Notes under the pieces: generated by a model
Told to the model about the DNA's origin: nothing
The model's database searches: none
Seen by the model: only the letters and a program-made list of their open reading frames with translations
Assembly (NCBI GenBank): GCA_030693335.1
Contig: JAUYAU010000011.1
Span: 124,001-188,000 of the forward strand
Length of the DNA stretch: 64,000 nucleotides
Source of the DNA: Sulfuricurvum sp.
Lineage (GTDB): Bacteria > Campylobacterota > Campylobacteria > Campylobacterales > Sulfurimonadaceae
Reading direction: 5' to 3'
Translations under genes and position numbers: made by a program
Part shown: positions 25,823 to 34,805 of the stretch, piece after piece
How the letters are laid out: each line of letters starts with the position of its first letter
How positions within the stretch are numbered: the first letter of the stretch is position 1

Positions 25823-26260
25823 TTATCCTTTGATCGATTCGATTTTTTCCACGCGACCGCAATGTCGACCTGCTTCAAACTTACCTGCAATCCAAGCGTC
25901 TAAAATGGATTCGGCAACTCCCTGTCCCACGATGCGCTCTCCAAAACATAATACATTGGCATCGTTATGCCCACGTGCGACAGCAGCGGTATAGGCATCA
26001 TGGCACAGTGCCGCACGGATGCCGTGGAAACGATTGGCAGCCATGGACATGCCGATACCTGAACCGCAGATGAGAATACCTTGTGCATTCGTATCCTTAA
26101 GGACGTGTTCACATACTTTTACTGCATAATCGGGATAGTCAACTCTCTCTTTGTCAAAGGGTCCAAGATCAACAACTTCATGCCCTTTATTACGTAAAAG
26201 CTCAACGGTAAAGTTTTTGAGATCAAGTCCTGCATGATCGGTTGCGATGTAAAATTTCAT
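25823..26260 (-). CDS. rpiB: Ribose-5-phosphate isomerase B
   Basis: A 145-residue sugar isomerase of the RpiB/LacAB fold, interconverting ribose 5-phosphate and ribulose 5-phosphate. Visible are the N-terminal IATDHAGLDLKN, the active-site loop GILICGSGIGMSMAANR with its Cys, RAALCHDAYTA and HNDANVLCFGERI. Confidence 0.93.
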   Translation of the reverse strand: MKFYIATDHAGLDLKNFTVELLRNKGHEVVDLGPFDKERVDYPDYAVKVCEHVLKDTNAQGILICGSGIGMSMAANRFHGIRAALCHDAYTAAVARGHNDANVLCFGERIVGQGVAESILDAWIAGKFEAGRHCGRVEKIESIKG

Positions 26261-26270
26261 TCTTATCCTT

Positions 26271-26948
26271 TTAACTGAGCAATAGATTGAGTAATGTTGA
26301 CACAGGCCATATTAAAAGAGGCATTTTAAGCGGTGTCATTAAAATGATGATGATAACAATCATTCCATAAGGTTCGGCTTTAGCGAAAAATTCGGCAACT
26401 TTGAAAACACGAAATTTTAAAGCAACATAACTAATAAAATGAGCTCCGTCAAATCCTGGGATAGGGAGGAGATTGAGGACAGCCAGTACCACGTTTATTT
26501 TGACAAGTGCAATAATCAGCATCAAGGTAAAGACGTAGGTGAGGCTCTCTTGAGCTTGCGGCTCATGCATGGAGGTGAGAATAACAGAAAACAGGGTTGC
26601 TAAAAAGAGATTGTAAACTATTCCCGCGAGACTTACCTGCATGGCCGCGTTGTATCCGCCATTTCGAATAACGGTTTGCATGTTCACGGGAACAGGTTTT
26701 GCCCATCCGAATAAAAACCCGCTTGATGCTCCTAAAAGCATGGGTAAAAAATAGGTCATGAGGGGAACGAGAATAGAACCGATTGGATCGATATGGACGA
26801 GCGGGTTGATGCTTAGACGGCCATGTTGTTTGGCTGTCGTATCTCCATATTTGTAAGCAACCCAACCGTGCATGATCTCATGGCCGATAATCGCGATGAG
26901 CAGTGCAATAATAGCGGTTGGGATGCCTAAAAGATCAATAAAGTTCAT
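26271..26948 (-). CDS. Site-2 protease-family membrane metalloprotease (M50)
   Basis: A 225-residue inner-membrane protein with the zinc motif HEIMH in the first span (IGHEIMHGWVAYKYGD) and the second metal-binding region LLPIPGFDGAHF. This is the short SpoIVFB/YwhC-like form without a PDZ domain. It may cut membrane-bound regulators or leftover signal peptides; the substrate is unknown. It overlaps lepB by 14 bases, a link worth noting because signal peptidase releases the peptides that such proteases can degrade. Confidence 0.85.
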   Translation of the reverse strand: MNFIDLLGIPTAIIALLIAIIGHEIMHGWVAYKYGDTTAKQHGRLSINPLVHIDPIGSILVPLMTYFLPMLLGASSGFLFGWAKPVPVNMQTVIRNGGYNAAMQVSLAGIVYNLFLATLFSVILTSMHEPQAQESLTYVFTLMLIIALVKINVVLAVLNLLPIPGFDGAHFISYVALKFRVFKVAEFFAKAEPYGMIVIIIILMTPLKMPLLIWPVSTLLNLLLS

Positions 26949-27753
26949 TGTCTTTAGCGTCTTCTATAATCCGTGCAGCAACGGCACGATCTAATACCTC
27001 TTTTTGTTCTAAATCGTACGGTGTTTTACCGATACGGTCCCAACGAACTTGGTAATTGTCATCAATACTGAAATAGACAAACCATGGTGTCCCCTCAACC
27101 AAACCGTATGGGACAGCTCCCCAAAAACGGCTGTCATTGGAGTGATCACGGTTGTCACCCATCATAAAGTATTCTCCTTTGGGAACAATAATATGGTTTG
27201 TGTTGAATATTTCAGCAGGAAAAACACCGTTATCGACGATATTATCATCATGATGAATCCCCGGATGCTCTAACGTATAAGGGTCCTTGACCCACAGTTT
27301 ACCATCGATATCTTTGAGCTCATAGTTAGTAAATGCTTTTTTGGCGTACTCATTGCCTTCTCTAGGGTGCAGATATAAAACTTTATTCAAAATAAAAAGC
27401 TCATCTCCCGGCAGGGCAACGCAGCGTTTGACATAGTGTAATTTCACATCATTGGGATAGCGAAAGATCACAATGTCGCCGCGTTTTGGCTCATCCCCAT
27501 CGTAAATGTGTCCATCGGTCCCGGGTACCAGAGGAATTTCAAGGAATGGGAGGTGAGGGGTAGGGATTCCATAAGCAAATTTTTTCGCAAAAAGATGGTC
27601 ACCGATCAACAGAGAGTCTTTCATCGAACCGCTAGGGATACGGAAAGCTTGCGCAACAAAAAAGATCACAAACAGCACGATAATAATCGTTCCTGTCCAA
27701 CTGTTTGAAAAATGATAGGTTTTAACGAGAGTGTCGAGAATTTTTTTCTTCAT
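26935..27753 (-). CDS. lepB: Signal peptidase I
   Basis: A 272-residue inner-membrane serine protease that removes signal peptides. After one N-terminal membrane span it has the catalytic Ser in RIPSGSMKDSLLIGD, the Lys region KLHYVKRCVALPGD and the late GDNRDHSNDSRFWG. It overlaps folD by 4 bases (ATGA) and the M50 protease gene by 14. Confidence 0.94.
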   Translation of the reverse strand: MKKKILDTLVKTYHFSNSWTGTIIIVLFVIFFVAQAFRIPSGSMKDSLLIGDHLFAKKFAYGIPTPHLPFLEIPLVPGTDGHIYDGDEPKRGDIVIFRYPNDVKLHYVKRCVALPGDELFILNKVLYLHPREGNEYAKKAFTNYELKDIDGKLWVKDPYTLEHPGIHHDDNIVDNGVFPAEIFNTNHIIVPKGEYFMMGDNRDHSNDSRFWGAVPYGLVEGTPWFVYFSIDDNYQVRWDRIGKTPYDLEQKEVLDRAVAARIIEDAKDNELY

Positions 27754-28610
27754 GAGTGCTGCTCTTTTGCATGGTTTTGTGCGGCTTTTAGAGTATTCGA
27801 CAGTAGCATCGCAATGGTCATTGGCCCTACGCCTCCGGGAACAGGAGTGATATAAGATGTTTTAGGGGCAACTGCGTCGTAATCAACATCGCCCACTAGA
27901 CGTCCGTCGCTGGCACGGTTGATTCCGATATCGATAACGATGCATCCCTCTTTAATCATATCTTCTTTGATAAGATTGATAACACCGGCACCTACAAGGA
28001 GAATGTCGGCTTGGAGGGTATGAGCTTTGAGGTCTTTGGTATGAATATGGGTGACAGTGACCGTTGCATGAGCATTAAGGAGTAATGCTGCCATCGGTTT
28101 GCCCACTATATTGGATGCTCCTACAATGACGGCGTCTTTGCCTTTTGGATTGATGTTGTATTCGTTGAGCAGATGCATAACACCCAGGGGGGTACAAGGT
28201 ACAAATCCCTCAAGCCCTGTTGCCAAACGACCAACATTGTAGGGATGAAACCCGTCAACATCTTTGTTGGGTGCGACGACTTCGAGAATTTTAGTGGTGT
28301 CAATGTGGCTTGGGAGAGGCAGCTGGATCAAAATACCGTCAATATTAGGGTTTTGGTTCATCATCTCGATGGTTTTAATAATGGCATCTTGAGAAATGTC
28401 CTCAGGCATCTCATGCGTAACGGAGTAAAATCCAGCACGATCGCACGCTTTCTTTTTCATACCGACATAGGCCTGACTCGCGGCATCATGACCGACCAAT
28501 ATTACGGCCAATCCGGGAACATTTCCCGTTCGATTTTTAAGTTCTTTCGCCTCTTGAGTAACATTCTCTTCGATTTTTTTGGCGAGGGATTTACCGTCTA
28601 ATAGCTGCAT
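27750..28610 (-). CDS. folD: Bifunctional methylenetetrahydrofolate dehydrogenase/cyclohydrolase
   Basis: A 286-residue folate enzyme converting 5,10-methylene-THF to 10-formyl-THF in two steps with NADP. Features seen: QAYVGMKKKACDRAG (with the catalytic Lys), GILIQLPLPSHID, the VDGFHPYNVGRL segment, the NADP site GASNIVGKPMAALL and the C-terminal TPVPGGVGPMTIAMLL. It is the first gene of the folD-lepB-protease run. Confidence 0.95.
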   Translation of the reverse strand: MQLLDGKSLAKKIEENVTQEAKELKNRTGNVPGLAVILVGHDAASQAYVGMKKKACDRAGFYSVTHEMPEDISQDAIIKTIEMMNQNPNIDGILIQLPLPSHIDTTKILEVVAPNKDVDGFHPYNVGRLATGLEGFVPCTPLGVMHLLNEYNINPKGKDAVIVGASNIVGKPMAALLLNAHATVTVTHIHTKDLKAHTLQADILLVGAGVINLIKEDMIKEGCIVIDIGINRASDGRLVGDVDYDAVAPKTSYITPVPGGVGPMTIAMLLSNTLKAAQNHAKEQHS

Positions 28611-28673
28611 TTAGTCACCGTCAAATTGTTTTTGGGTATGATACCGACAAAAGACTAACAATTGGTTAAAGGG

Positions 28674-29039
28674 ATGATGTTGAGAGCACTGTTGGCTTTG
28701 TTTATCGGAATGCATGTTTATGGCGCTGCTACGTTTATTACCAAAGAAGAATATGCTGCGAATTTGTATCACAATCCACGCGGAATCGGATGCCAGCTGT
28801 GCCACGGAGAATCGGGTGAAGGACGACGAATTGCCACTTATAGAGACAAAGGTGAAAAGAAAACATTCGAGGGCAAACCGATCAATAAAATCCCTTTTTC
28901 TCTGTTTTATCATGCTGTGAACAGCAAAATAGTCGGCATGCCCCGTTACTATCTTACCGATACCGAGATCCAAACGCTCTACTATTACCTCCACCGAGAA
29001 GAGTTCAAACGTGCCGCTTCACAACGAAAATCTCACTAA
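28674..29039 (+). CDS. Small c-type cytochrome
   Basis: A protein of about 121 residues with a cleavable signal peptide (MMLRALLALFIGMHVYGA) and one haem-binding motif, CQLCH, in RGIGCQLCHGESGEG. A Met further on, in KIVGMPRYYLTD, is the likely distal ligand. It should be periplasmic and carry electrons. ATG codons stand at 28674 and 28677 and an in-frame TTG at 28662. The AAAGGG just before 28674 is too close to decide the start. A TATGAT at 28637-28642 may be its -10 box. It overlaps the next gene by 29 bases. Confidence 0.8.
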   Translation: MMLRALLALFIGMHVYGAATFITKEEYAANLYHNPRGIGCQLCHGESGEGRRIATYRDKGEKKTFEGKPINKIPFSLFYHAVNSKIVGMPRYYLTDTEIQTLYYYLHREEFKRAASQRKSH

Positions 29040-29943
29040 TCTCATTGACAGTCACGATTTAGAGGCGTTAAACCGTTTGGCCGTTGCTGCACCTAGAATA
29101 CAAAATCGTTCCCTCTCTTTTCGTTCATGCTTGATGCTTTCAACCCATAATCTCAAACATTTGAGAAAAATCCCTATGTTGAGTGCCGAATGTATTATTC
29201 TGAATCTCGAAGATGGTGTTTCTTTAGAACAAAAACCTTTTGCGCTTGCTCTGTGCGCTATGGCACTTGCGGCTCATCCAAAATTGGATAAAAAACTGGT
29301 CGTACGTATCAATGCGCTGGATGAGGGGGGAATAGAAGAGATAGCTTATCTGAATCCATTTATGCCCGATGCGATCCGAATTCCCAAAATACGACGTGTT
29401 GAAGAGGTGCAAAAAGCGCTTGATCTGATTGATGAAAACATCGAAGTCCATCTTTCCATCGAAACCAAAGAAGCGTGGTTAGCGTTGGGTACGTTGGCAA
29501 TCCATGGGCGTGTTAAAGCCTACTATCTAGGGGTACTTGACCTTTTCGCCGATTTAGAACTCTCGCAGAGCCTTTTGACCCCTAATAATCCTACGATGCA
29601 GTATATGCTGTCTCATTTTATGATCACCACGAGAGCCTGCGGCGTGAAGCCTGTATCATTTGTGTATCAGGACTACAAAAACAGTGACGGATTGTGCAAC
29701 TGGCTGGAACTGGAAAAAATGATCGGATTGGATGCAAAAGGGTGTATTACTCCTGATCAAGTGACATTGATTCATGAGATTTTTGGACACAGTGAATCTG
29801 AGATACAGCGGTGTCAAGAAATTGTGAAGCTGTTTGAAGAGAATGCGGCAAACGGGATAACCGGTTTTGTGGATGAATGGTACGGATTTATCGATGAACC
29901 AATTTATAAGGGTGCGTTGGCAGTACTCAAAAACTTACCGTAA
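29011..29943 (+). CDS. HpcH/HpaI aldolase / citrate lyase beta (CitE-like) family protein
   Basis: A 310-residue TIM-barrel protein of the CitE-like family. Visible landmarks are IILNLEDGVSLEQKPFA (with the metal-binding Asp region), KLVVRINALD, PDAIRIPKIRR and EVHLSIETKEAW. Stand-alone CitE-like proteins cleave or make short acyl-CoA esters such as malyl-CoA or citramalyl-CoA, and no citrate lyase alpha or gamma gene is nearby. The true substrate is not known. It starts with GTG inside the end of the cytochrome gene. Confidence 0.75.
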   Translation: MPLHNENLTNLIDSHDLEALNRLAVAAPRIQNRSLSFRSCLMLSTHNLKHLRKIPMLSAECIILNLEDGVSLEQKPFALALCAMALAAHPKLDKKLVVRINALDEGGIEEIAYLNPFMPDAIRIPKIRRVEEVQKALDLIDENIEVHLSIETKEAWLALGTLAIHGRVKAYYLGVLDLFADLELSQSLLTPNNPTMQYMLSHFMITTRACGVKPVSFVYQDYKNSDGLCNWLELEKMIGLDAKGCITPDQVTLIHEIFGHSESEIQRCQEIVKLFEENAANGITGFVDEWYGFIDEPIYKGALAVLKNLP

Positions 29944-30798
29944 ATTGTACCAAACCCGATAGCGAATGAGTGTTTTTTGTGCGGGACGAGGGTATCGGGC
30001 GTAGGCGAGTTCTATGGTTTCTTTGGTCGTATCATTTAGTATCGAGAATCGACTGTTTTTCAAGAAGTGAATATCGGATATGCTCCCATCGGGATGGAGA
30101 TAAAATTCGATGGTGTTGGTCTCATCTACACGAAGGTTATCGGGAATCTTAGAGCGTCCATAGCGATCCAAAACACTTTGGGTAATGCGGCGCATCGTCT
30201 CTTGATGGTCGAGAATGTATTTTTGCTCCCCTTCGGACAGTTCCCCAAATTTATCCCCATAAAGCTTTTGTATGTTGTCACTGACTTTAGTGCTTGATTC
30301 TGATGAAGATCGTAGATTTGGATCGGCTTTTGAGAGAAAGTCATAGAGCCCTTGCTCTTTTTTGGGTTGCGGTTGGCGCTCTATGGTGGCTACTTGCGGG
30401 GCAACATGTCGTTCAAATGCACGTTTGGGTTCAGGAGGTGTTGCGGCTGATTCTTGGGTGGGTGCAATGGGTTGGGCTGTTTGCGGTTTGACAGCTGGTT
30501 TTGGGTCAGGTACTGTTTGTATTTTAGGTGCAAAGGTAGGTTTTGTGAGCTGTTCCCCCTTTGGCATAGGGGGAGCTTTGGTTATTTTTGGAATTGTATT
30601 TTTGACGATCGCCTCTTTGGGTGCTTGGGGCTGTGTTTTGAGAGAAATTTTAAAACGCGATTCCTCAGGCTTTTCTTGGGGCTTTGGAGAGAGTTTTGGA
30701 GCGAGAGTATTAAACAATACTATCATCAAAAAAACAATAAAATGAACCAGTAATGCAATGATAAATGCATAAAGAGAAAAAGATTTCGTTCGCGGCAT
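29935..30798 (-). CDS. TonB/TolA-like energy-coupling protein
   Basis: A 287-residue protein with one N-terminal membrane span (about 9-30), a long periplasmic Pro/Lys-rich linker (about 38-150) and a C-terminal TonB-like domain. That domain has the sequence VDETNTIEFYLHPDGSISD, then KETIELAYARYPRP. No exbB or exbD is adjacent, so its motor partner is unknown. The start is the ATG at 30798; a TTG three codons earlier is in frame. It overlaps the 3' end of the CitE-like gene by 9 bases. Confidence 0.8.
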   Translation of the reverse strand: MPRTKSFSLYAFIIALLVHFIVFLMIVLFNTLAPKLSPKPQEKPEESRFKISLKTQPQAPKEAIVKNTIPKITKAPPMPKGEQLTKPTFAPKIQTVPDPKPAVKPQTAQPIAPTQESAATPPEPKRAFERHVAPQVATIERQPQPKKEQGLYDFLSKADPNLRSSSESSTKVSDNIQKLYGDKFGELSEGEQKYILDHQETMRRITQSVLDRYGRSKIPDNLRVDETNTIEFYLHPDGSISDIHFLKNSRFSILNDTTKETIELAYARYPRPAQKTLIRYRVWYNLR

Positions 30799-30828
30799 AA
30801 GTCTCAATCGTTAGGTTGGTTTTGGGCA

Positions 30829-30834
30829 ATTATA
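30829..30834 (-). promoter_or_regulatory. Probable -10 box of the TonB-like gene
   Basis: ATTATA on the plus strand gives TATAAT towards the TonB-like gene, 31 bases before its ATG. It is divergent from the hemL promoter, 23 bases away. Confidence 0.45.
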
Positions 30835-30856
30835 GCCAAATTAATGGCTTAATGGT

Positions 30857-30862
30857 TATAAT
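30857..30862 (+). promoter_or_regulatory. Probable -10 box of the hemL operon
   Basis: TATAAT, 40 bases upstream of the hemL ATG. Confidence 0.5.
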
Positions 30863-30901
30863 TAGAAAACATATATAACAGATTAGATTGGAAAATTATT
30901 T

Positions 30902-32185
30902 ATGAATATTGAACATTCACAAGAAGCATTTTTAAAAGCCCAAGAGCTTATCCCAGGTGGGGTTAACTCTCCGGTACGTGCATTTAAAAGCGTTGGAGGG
31001 ATTCCACGTTTTATTGCAAGCGGTGAAGGTGCTTATTTGATCGATGTTGATACCAACCGATACGTCGACTATGTCCAAAGCTGGGGGCCGTTGATTTTTG
31101 GCCATCGTGATGAGAGTATTGAAAACGCGGTTATTGAAGCAGTCAAACACGGGCTTAGTTTTGGGGCACCTACCGAAGCGGAGAGTGAGTTGGCGGAACT
31201 CATCATTTCCATCTATGACTCGATTGAGAAAGTTCGTTTTGTGAGCAGCGGTACGGAAGCCGTAATGAGTGCTATTCGTCTTGCACGCGGATTTACGGGA
31301 CGGGATGATATTGTAAAGTTTACCGGATGTTATCACGGTCACAGTGATGCGTTATTGGTTCAGGCGGGTTCGGGTGCCGCAACGTTTGGAACTCCTAGTT
31401 CCCCGGGTGTTCCTGCGGATTTTACCAAACATACGTTATTAGCCGAGTATAACAACATAGACAGCGTACGCAAATGTTTCCAAGACAGCCCTGGGATTGC
31501 GTGTGTTATTATCGAACCTATTGCGGGGAATATGGGACTGGTTCCTGCTAATAAAGAGTTCTTGGCACAATTACGAGCGGTATGTGATGAACATGGTGCT
31601 TTGTTGATTTTTGATGAGGTGATGAGCGGTTTTCGTGCCTGCTTGCATGGGGCCGAAAGCATTACGGGGACGAAACCGGATTTGGTAACGTTGGGTAAAG
31701 TGATCGGTGGCGGTATGCCTGTGGGTGCCTTTGGCGGGCGTCGTGATATTATGGCATGTCTCTCTCCTGAGGGGGGTGTATATCAAGCAGGGACGCTTAG
31801 CGGTAATCCTGTAGCTATGGCCGCAGGTCTTGCGTCGATTCGTAAGCTCAAAGCCAATGGCAGAGTATTCAGTATTTTGGAAGATCGGGCGACACGATTG
31901 ATGGACGGTTTTAAAGCAGCAGCGCTTAAGCATAACATACCGCTGCAAACCGATGTGCGTGGGTCTATGTTTGGATTTTTCTTTAGTGAAGATCTTGTTC
32001 GTAATTTTGACGATGCACTTAAAAGCGATACACAGCGCTTTGCACGTTTTCACAGTGCCATGTTGGATGCCGGATTTTATTTTGCATGCTCACAGTTTGA
32101 AACGGGTTTTATCTCAACCGCAATCACCGATATGATGATTGAAGAGACCATCGTTGCCGCTGAATCTATCTTTGGAGCCTTATAA
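30902..32185 (+). CDS. hemL: Glutamate-1-semialdehyde 2,1-aminomutase
   Basis: A 427-residue PLP enzyme making 5-aminolevulinate from glutamate-1-semialdehyde for haem synthesis by the C5 route. It has the N-terminal [48 protein letters not shown] and the PLP-Lys region [19 protein letters not shown]. Its stop overlaps the next ATG by one base. Confidence 0.96.
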   Translation: MNIEHSQEAFLKAQELIPGGVNSPVRAFKSVGGIPRFIASGEGAYLIDVDTNRYVDYVQSWGPLIFGHRDESIENAVIEAVKHGLSFGAPTEAESELAELIISIYDSIEKVRFVSSGTEAVMSAIRLARGFTGRDDIVKFTGCYHGHSDALLVQAGSGAATFGTPSSPGVPADFTKHTLLAEYNNIDSVRKCFQDSPGIACVIIEPIAGNMGLVPANKEFLAQLRAVCDEHGALLIFDEVMSGFRACLHGAESITGTKPDLVTLGKVIGGGMPVGAFGGRRDIMACLSPEGGVYQAGTLSGNPVAMAAGLASIRKLKANGRVFSILEDRATRLMDGFKAAALKHNIPLQTDVRGSMFGFFFSEDLVRNFDDALKSDTQRFARFHSAMLDAGFYFACSQFETGFISTAITDMMIEETIVAAESIFGAL

Positions 32186-32487
32186 TGGAATATGAAGAAG
32201 AGAAAAAACCTAGACTAAAGCCAATCATCGAAGGGGCAGAGAGTCTTTCTCTGGGTATTTCGATGGTAGTGGCTGTTTTGATCGGTGTAGGTATCGGTTT
32301 GGGGCTTAAAAAGCTGACGGGAATAGGATGGCTGCTATGGGTAGGTGTGGCTATCGGAATTGCCGCTGCCATTGTCAATATTTACAAAGCCTACAGCAAA
32401 CAGTATAAAGAATTTGAAAAACTAGCCAAAGATCCCCGATACAATATGGGACAAACCATTGGCAAAGATGATGATGACGAAGATTAA
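32185..32487 (+). CDS. AtpZ/AtpI-family ATP synthase assembly protein
   Basis: A 100-residue protein with two membrane spans (about 24-42 and 47-65), joined by a Gly-rich turn, GVGIGLGLKKLTGIGWLLW. This is the AtpZ/AtpI pattern; these proteins help assemble the ATP synthase ring or import magnesium and calcium. It ends in an acidic DDDDED tail. No atp genes lie in the window. Confidence 0.7.
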   Translation: MEYEEEKKPRLKPIIEGAESLSLGISMVVAVLIGVGIGLGLKKLTGIGWLLWVGVAIGIAAAIVNIYKAYSKQYKEFEKLAKDPRYNMGQTIGKDDDDED

Positions 32488-32977
32488 AAAAACCGCTCTT
32501 TTCATTGTTTTATTACACGTTCCGATCGCCTTGTTATGGGTGATTTCGCCATCTGTATTCGTCAGCTTTGAAACAGCGATGCTTTCAAGTACCATGATCA
32601 CGATAGGATCGCTTTACGCGTATCGCAACATGATTTTGTCAAAAGTGGGTGAAGCTGATCCTGAAGATCATAAAGACACTATTGATAGGATGGACGATCC
32701 GTATGATTTGTATGAAGATGAACGGGACATAGAGATAGCGGACGTCAAAGAGATGATAAAAGCCCAAAAAAAGCTTCAAAAGCAAGCAACGATGGAAAAT
32801 ACGGTTAAAAATATTTCTGCTATGGTTTCTGTGTATCGTCTTGTCCCCTATGCCTTTTTTGCTTTAGGCTTTATTGTGCTTCAGAACAATCATATGATGC
32901 AGTTGCCGGCTTACTTGGTTGGTTTGGCATACGGTATCGTTATTGGGTATTTACTCGCCAGAAAGTGGTTGGTTTAG
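32468..32977 (+). CDS. Conserved membrane protein of unknown function
   Basis: A protein of about 169 residues with two N-terminal spans (LFIVLLHVPIALLWVIS, then FETAMLSSTMITIGSLYAY), a charged, helical cytoplasmic stretch (about 60-115) and two C-terminal spans. I do not recognise a family. Three ATG codons follow one another at 32468, 32471 and 32474; any may be used. It overlaps atpZ by 20 bases. Confidence 0.65.
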   Translation: MMMTKIKKTALFIVLLHVPIALLWVISPSVFVSFETAMLSSTMITIGSLYAYRNMILSKVGEADPEDHKDTIDRMDDPYDLYEDERDIEIADVKEMIKAQKKLQKQATMENTVKNISAMVSVYRLVPYAFFALGFIVLQNNHMMQLPAYLVGLAYGIVIGYLLARKWLV

Positions 32978-33008
32978 CCCCTTTTGTCTATAAGTGAAGT
33001 ACGTTAGA

Positions 33009-33014
33009 TATAAT
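33009..33014 (+). promoter_or_regulatory. Probable -10 box of the beta-oxidation operon
   Basis: TATAAT, 73 bases upstream of the first operon gene. The leader contains no obvious palindromic FadR- or PsrA-like operator that I can see. Confidence 0.45.
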
Positions 33015-33086
33015 TATTTTTAAATGAAGTCAGGATTAAGTTAAAAGACTCTAAGATAATAAAAAGTTATTATTTGTGAGTTTTAT

Positions 33087-34802
33087 ATGTTTTCTTTTAA
33101 CACATTTCCTGAGCTTCTAGAATACATAAAAACCTCCATAAACAATCCTGCTTATCTCTCTTATCTTCATAATGGCGAATGGCAAAGCTTTTCTTCACAA
33201 GCTTTTGTAACGCATACAGAAAAGTTAGCGGCTGCGTTTGCTTATTATGGGGTAACAAAAGGGACAAGTGTTGCGATCATTTCGGGTTCTTCCCCTTTTT
33301 GGCTAATGATCGATTTTGCCCTGCAACGCTTAGGTGCAACTTCGGTTCCGATTTTTGCGAATATTTCGCGTGAAAATCTGCATTATGAGATCAAAGACAG
33401 TGCGATAGAATATGTTTTTATCGCCTCTCAAGAAAAATACGATCAGCTTGCAGAGAGTTTAAAAAGTATGAAGCTGGTTGTTACATTGGGAATTGAATCT
33501 AATTTAAAAAATGTAATCGAGTTTGATGCTTTTTTAAAAACTTCGTATGAACTACCTCGTGTTAATGTTGCCCATGATGATGTTGCCACGATCATTTATA
33601 CCAGCGGTTCAACCGGAAAGCCAAAGGGGGTTGAGCTCACACATAACAATCTCATGTCTCAAATTAAAGACGTACGTTTAGCCATACCCATCACCTCTGA
33701 TGAAATCGCCCTGAGTTTTTTACCGCTTGCCCATATTTTTGAGCGGATGGTCGTTTTGTATTATCTGGCGAATGGAATTTGTATCTATTTTGCAGATGAT
33801 GTCAAAAATGTGGGAAATTTGATGAATGAAGTACGTCCTACCGTTATGACAGTTGTCCCAAGACTGTTGGAAAAAATTTATACCAAAATGCACGATAAAA
33901 TTTATGCAGTGAGTGGGATAAAAGGGCTGATCGGTCAGGGGGCATTGCACAGAGCCAATACCAAAGAGGTCCATACGCCTCTTAATAGTCTGGACAAGCT
34001 TGCACATCGATTGGTGTATGCAAAGCTTTTAGAAGCGCTTGGAGGTCGTATGCAGTATATGATCAGCGGCGGGGCTGCATTGTCGCCTGCTATGGAACGT
34101 TTTTTTGTCAATATAGGCATTCCGTTGTATCAAGGCTATGGTTTGAGTGAAACTTCGCCCGTGGTTTGTGTCAATACACCCCATGCGTATCGGTTTGGTT
34201 CGTGTGGTAAAAAACTAAGCAGCATCGAGGTTAAACTCTCTTTAGAAGGTGAGCTGTTGGTAAAAGGACCTAACGTCATGCGTGGTTATCACAATTTGAG
34301 TGATGAAACCCGTAAAACCATCGATAACGGCTGGCTTCATACCGGAGATTTAGCTTACATCGATGATGAAGGGTATATTTTCATCAAAAGTCGTCTAAAA
34401 GAGCTTTTTAAAACATCTACGGGGAAATATGTGTCAGCAATTGCGATTGAGCATCATTTAACGCACAGCAAATGGGTTGATTATGCAATTATTGTGGCAG
34501 AGAACAGACCTTATGTAACGGCATTGATTTTTTTAGATCCCTCTATGAGCATGGAACCGTTTGAAAAATATCACAGAGAGATAAAAACTGCTGAGAAAAT
34601 GGAACAATTAATACAACACGTCAACCAACATCTTAACGCATGGGAGCAAATCCAGAAATACACCCTTATACCAATCCTTCCGACGATCGATAATCATATG
34701 TTGACACCTTCTATGAAAATTTCACGCAATACAGTTTATGCTTGTTTTAGCGATGAGATAGAAGCAATGTATCACATACAATCTACAAACTTTGGAGAAT
34801 GA
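33087..34802 (+). CDS. Long-chain fatty-acid--CoA ligase (AMP-binding family)
   Basis: A 571-residue acyl-CoA synthetase that activates a fatty acid through an acyl-AMP. The P-loop-like motif IIYTSGSTGKPKGVELTH is complete; further on are YQGYGLSETSPVVCVN and the hinge region WLHTGDLAYIDDEGYIFIKSR. The length and the FLPLAHIFERM segment resemble the FadD15-like ligases. It is the first gene of a five-gene run (33.1-42.7 kb) with beta-oxidation functions, so degradation of medium- or long-chain fatty acids is the likely role. Confidence 0.9.
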   Translation: MFSFNTFPELLEYIKTSINNPAYLSYLHNGEWQSFSSQAFVTHTEKLAAAFAYYGVTKGTSVAIISGSSPFWLMIDFALQRLGATSVPIFANISRENLHYEIKDSAIEYVFIASQEKYDQLAESLKSMKLVVTLGIESNLKNVIEFDAFLKTSYELPRVNVAHDDVATIIYTSGSTGKPKGVELTHNNLMSQIKDVRLAIPITSDEIALSFLPLAHIFERMVVLYYLANGICIYFADDVKNVGNLMNEVRPTVMTVVPRLLEKIYTKMHDKIYAVSGIKGLIGQGALHRANTKEVHTPLNSLDKLAHRLVYAKLLEALGGRMQYMISGGAALSPAMERFFVNIGIPLYQGYGLSETSPVVCVNTPHAYRFGSCGKKLSSIEVKLSLEGELLVKGPNVMRGYHNLSDETRKTIDNGWLHTGDLAYIDDEGYIFIKSRLKELFKTSTGKYVSAIAIEHHLTHSKWVDYAIIVAENRPYVTALIFLDPSMSMEPFEKYHREIKTAEKMEQLIQHVNQHLNAWEQIQKYTLIPILPTIDNHMLTPSMKISRNTVYACFSDEIEAMYHIQSTNFGE

Positions 34803-34805
34803 ATT

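Noticed and set aside
31571-32053. A 160-codon open frame on the minus strand
   Set aside because: It is antisense to hemL, rich in Cys, His and Thr with no domain; a shadow of the real gene.
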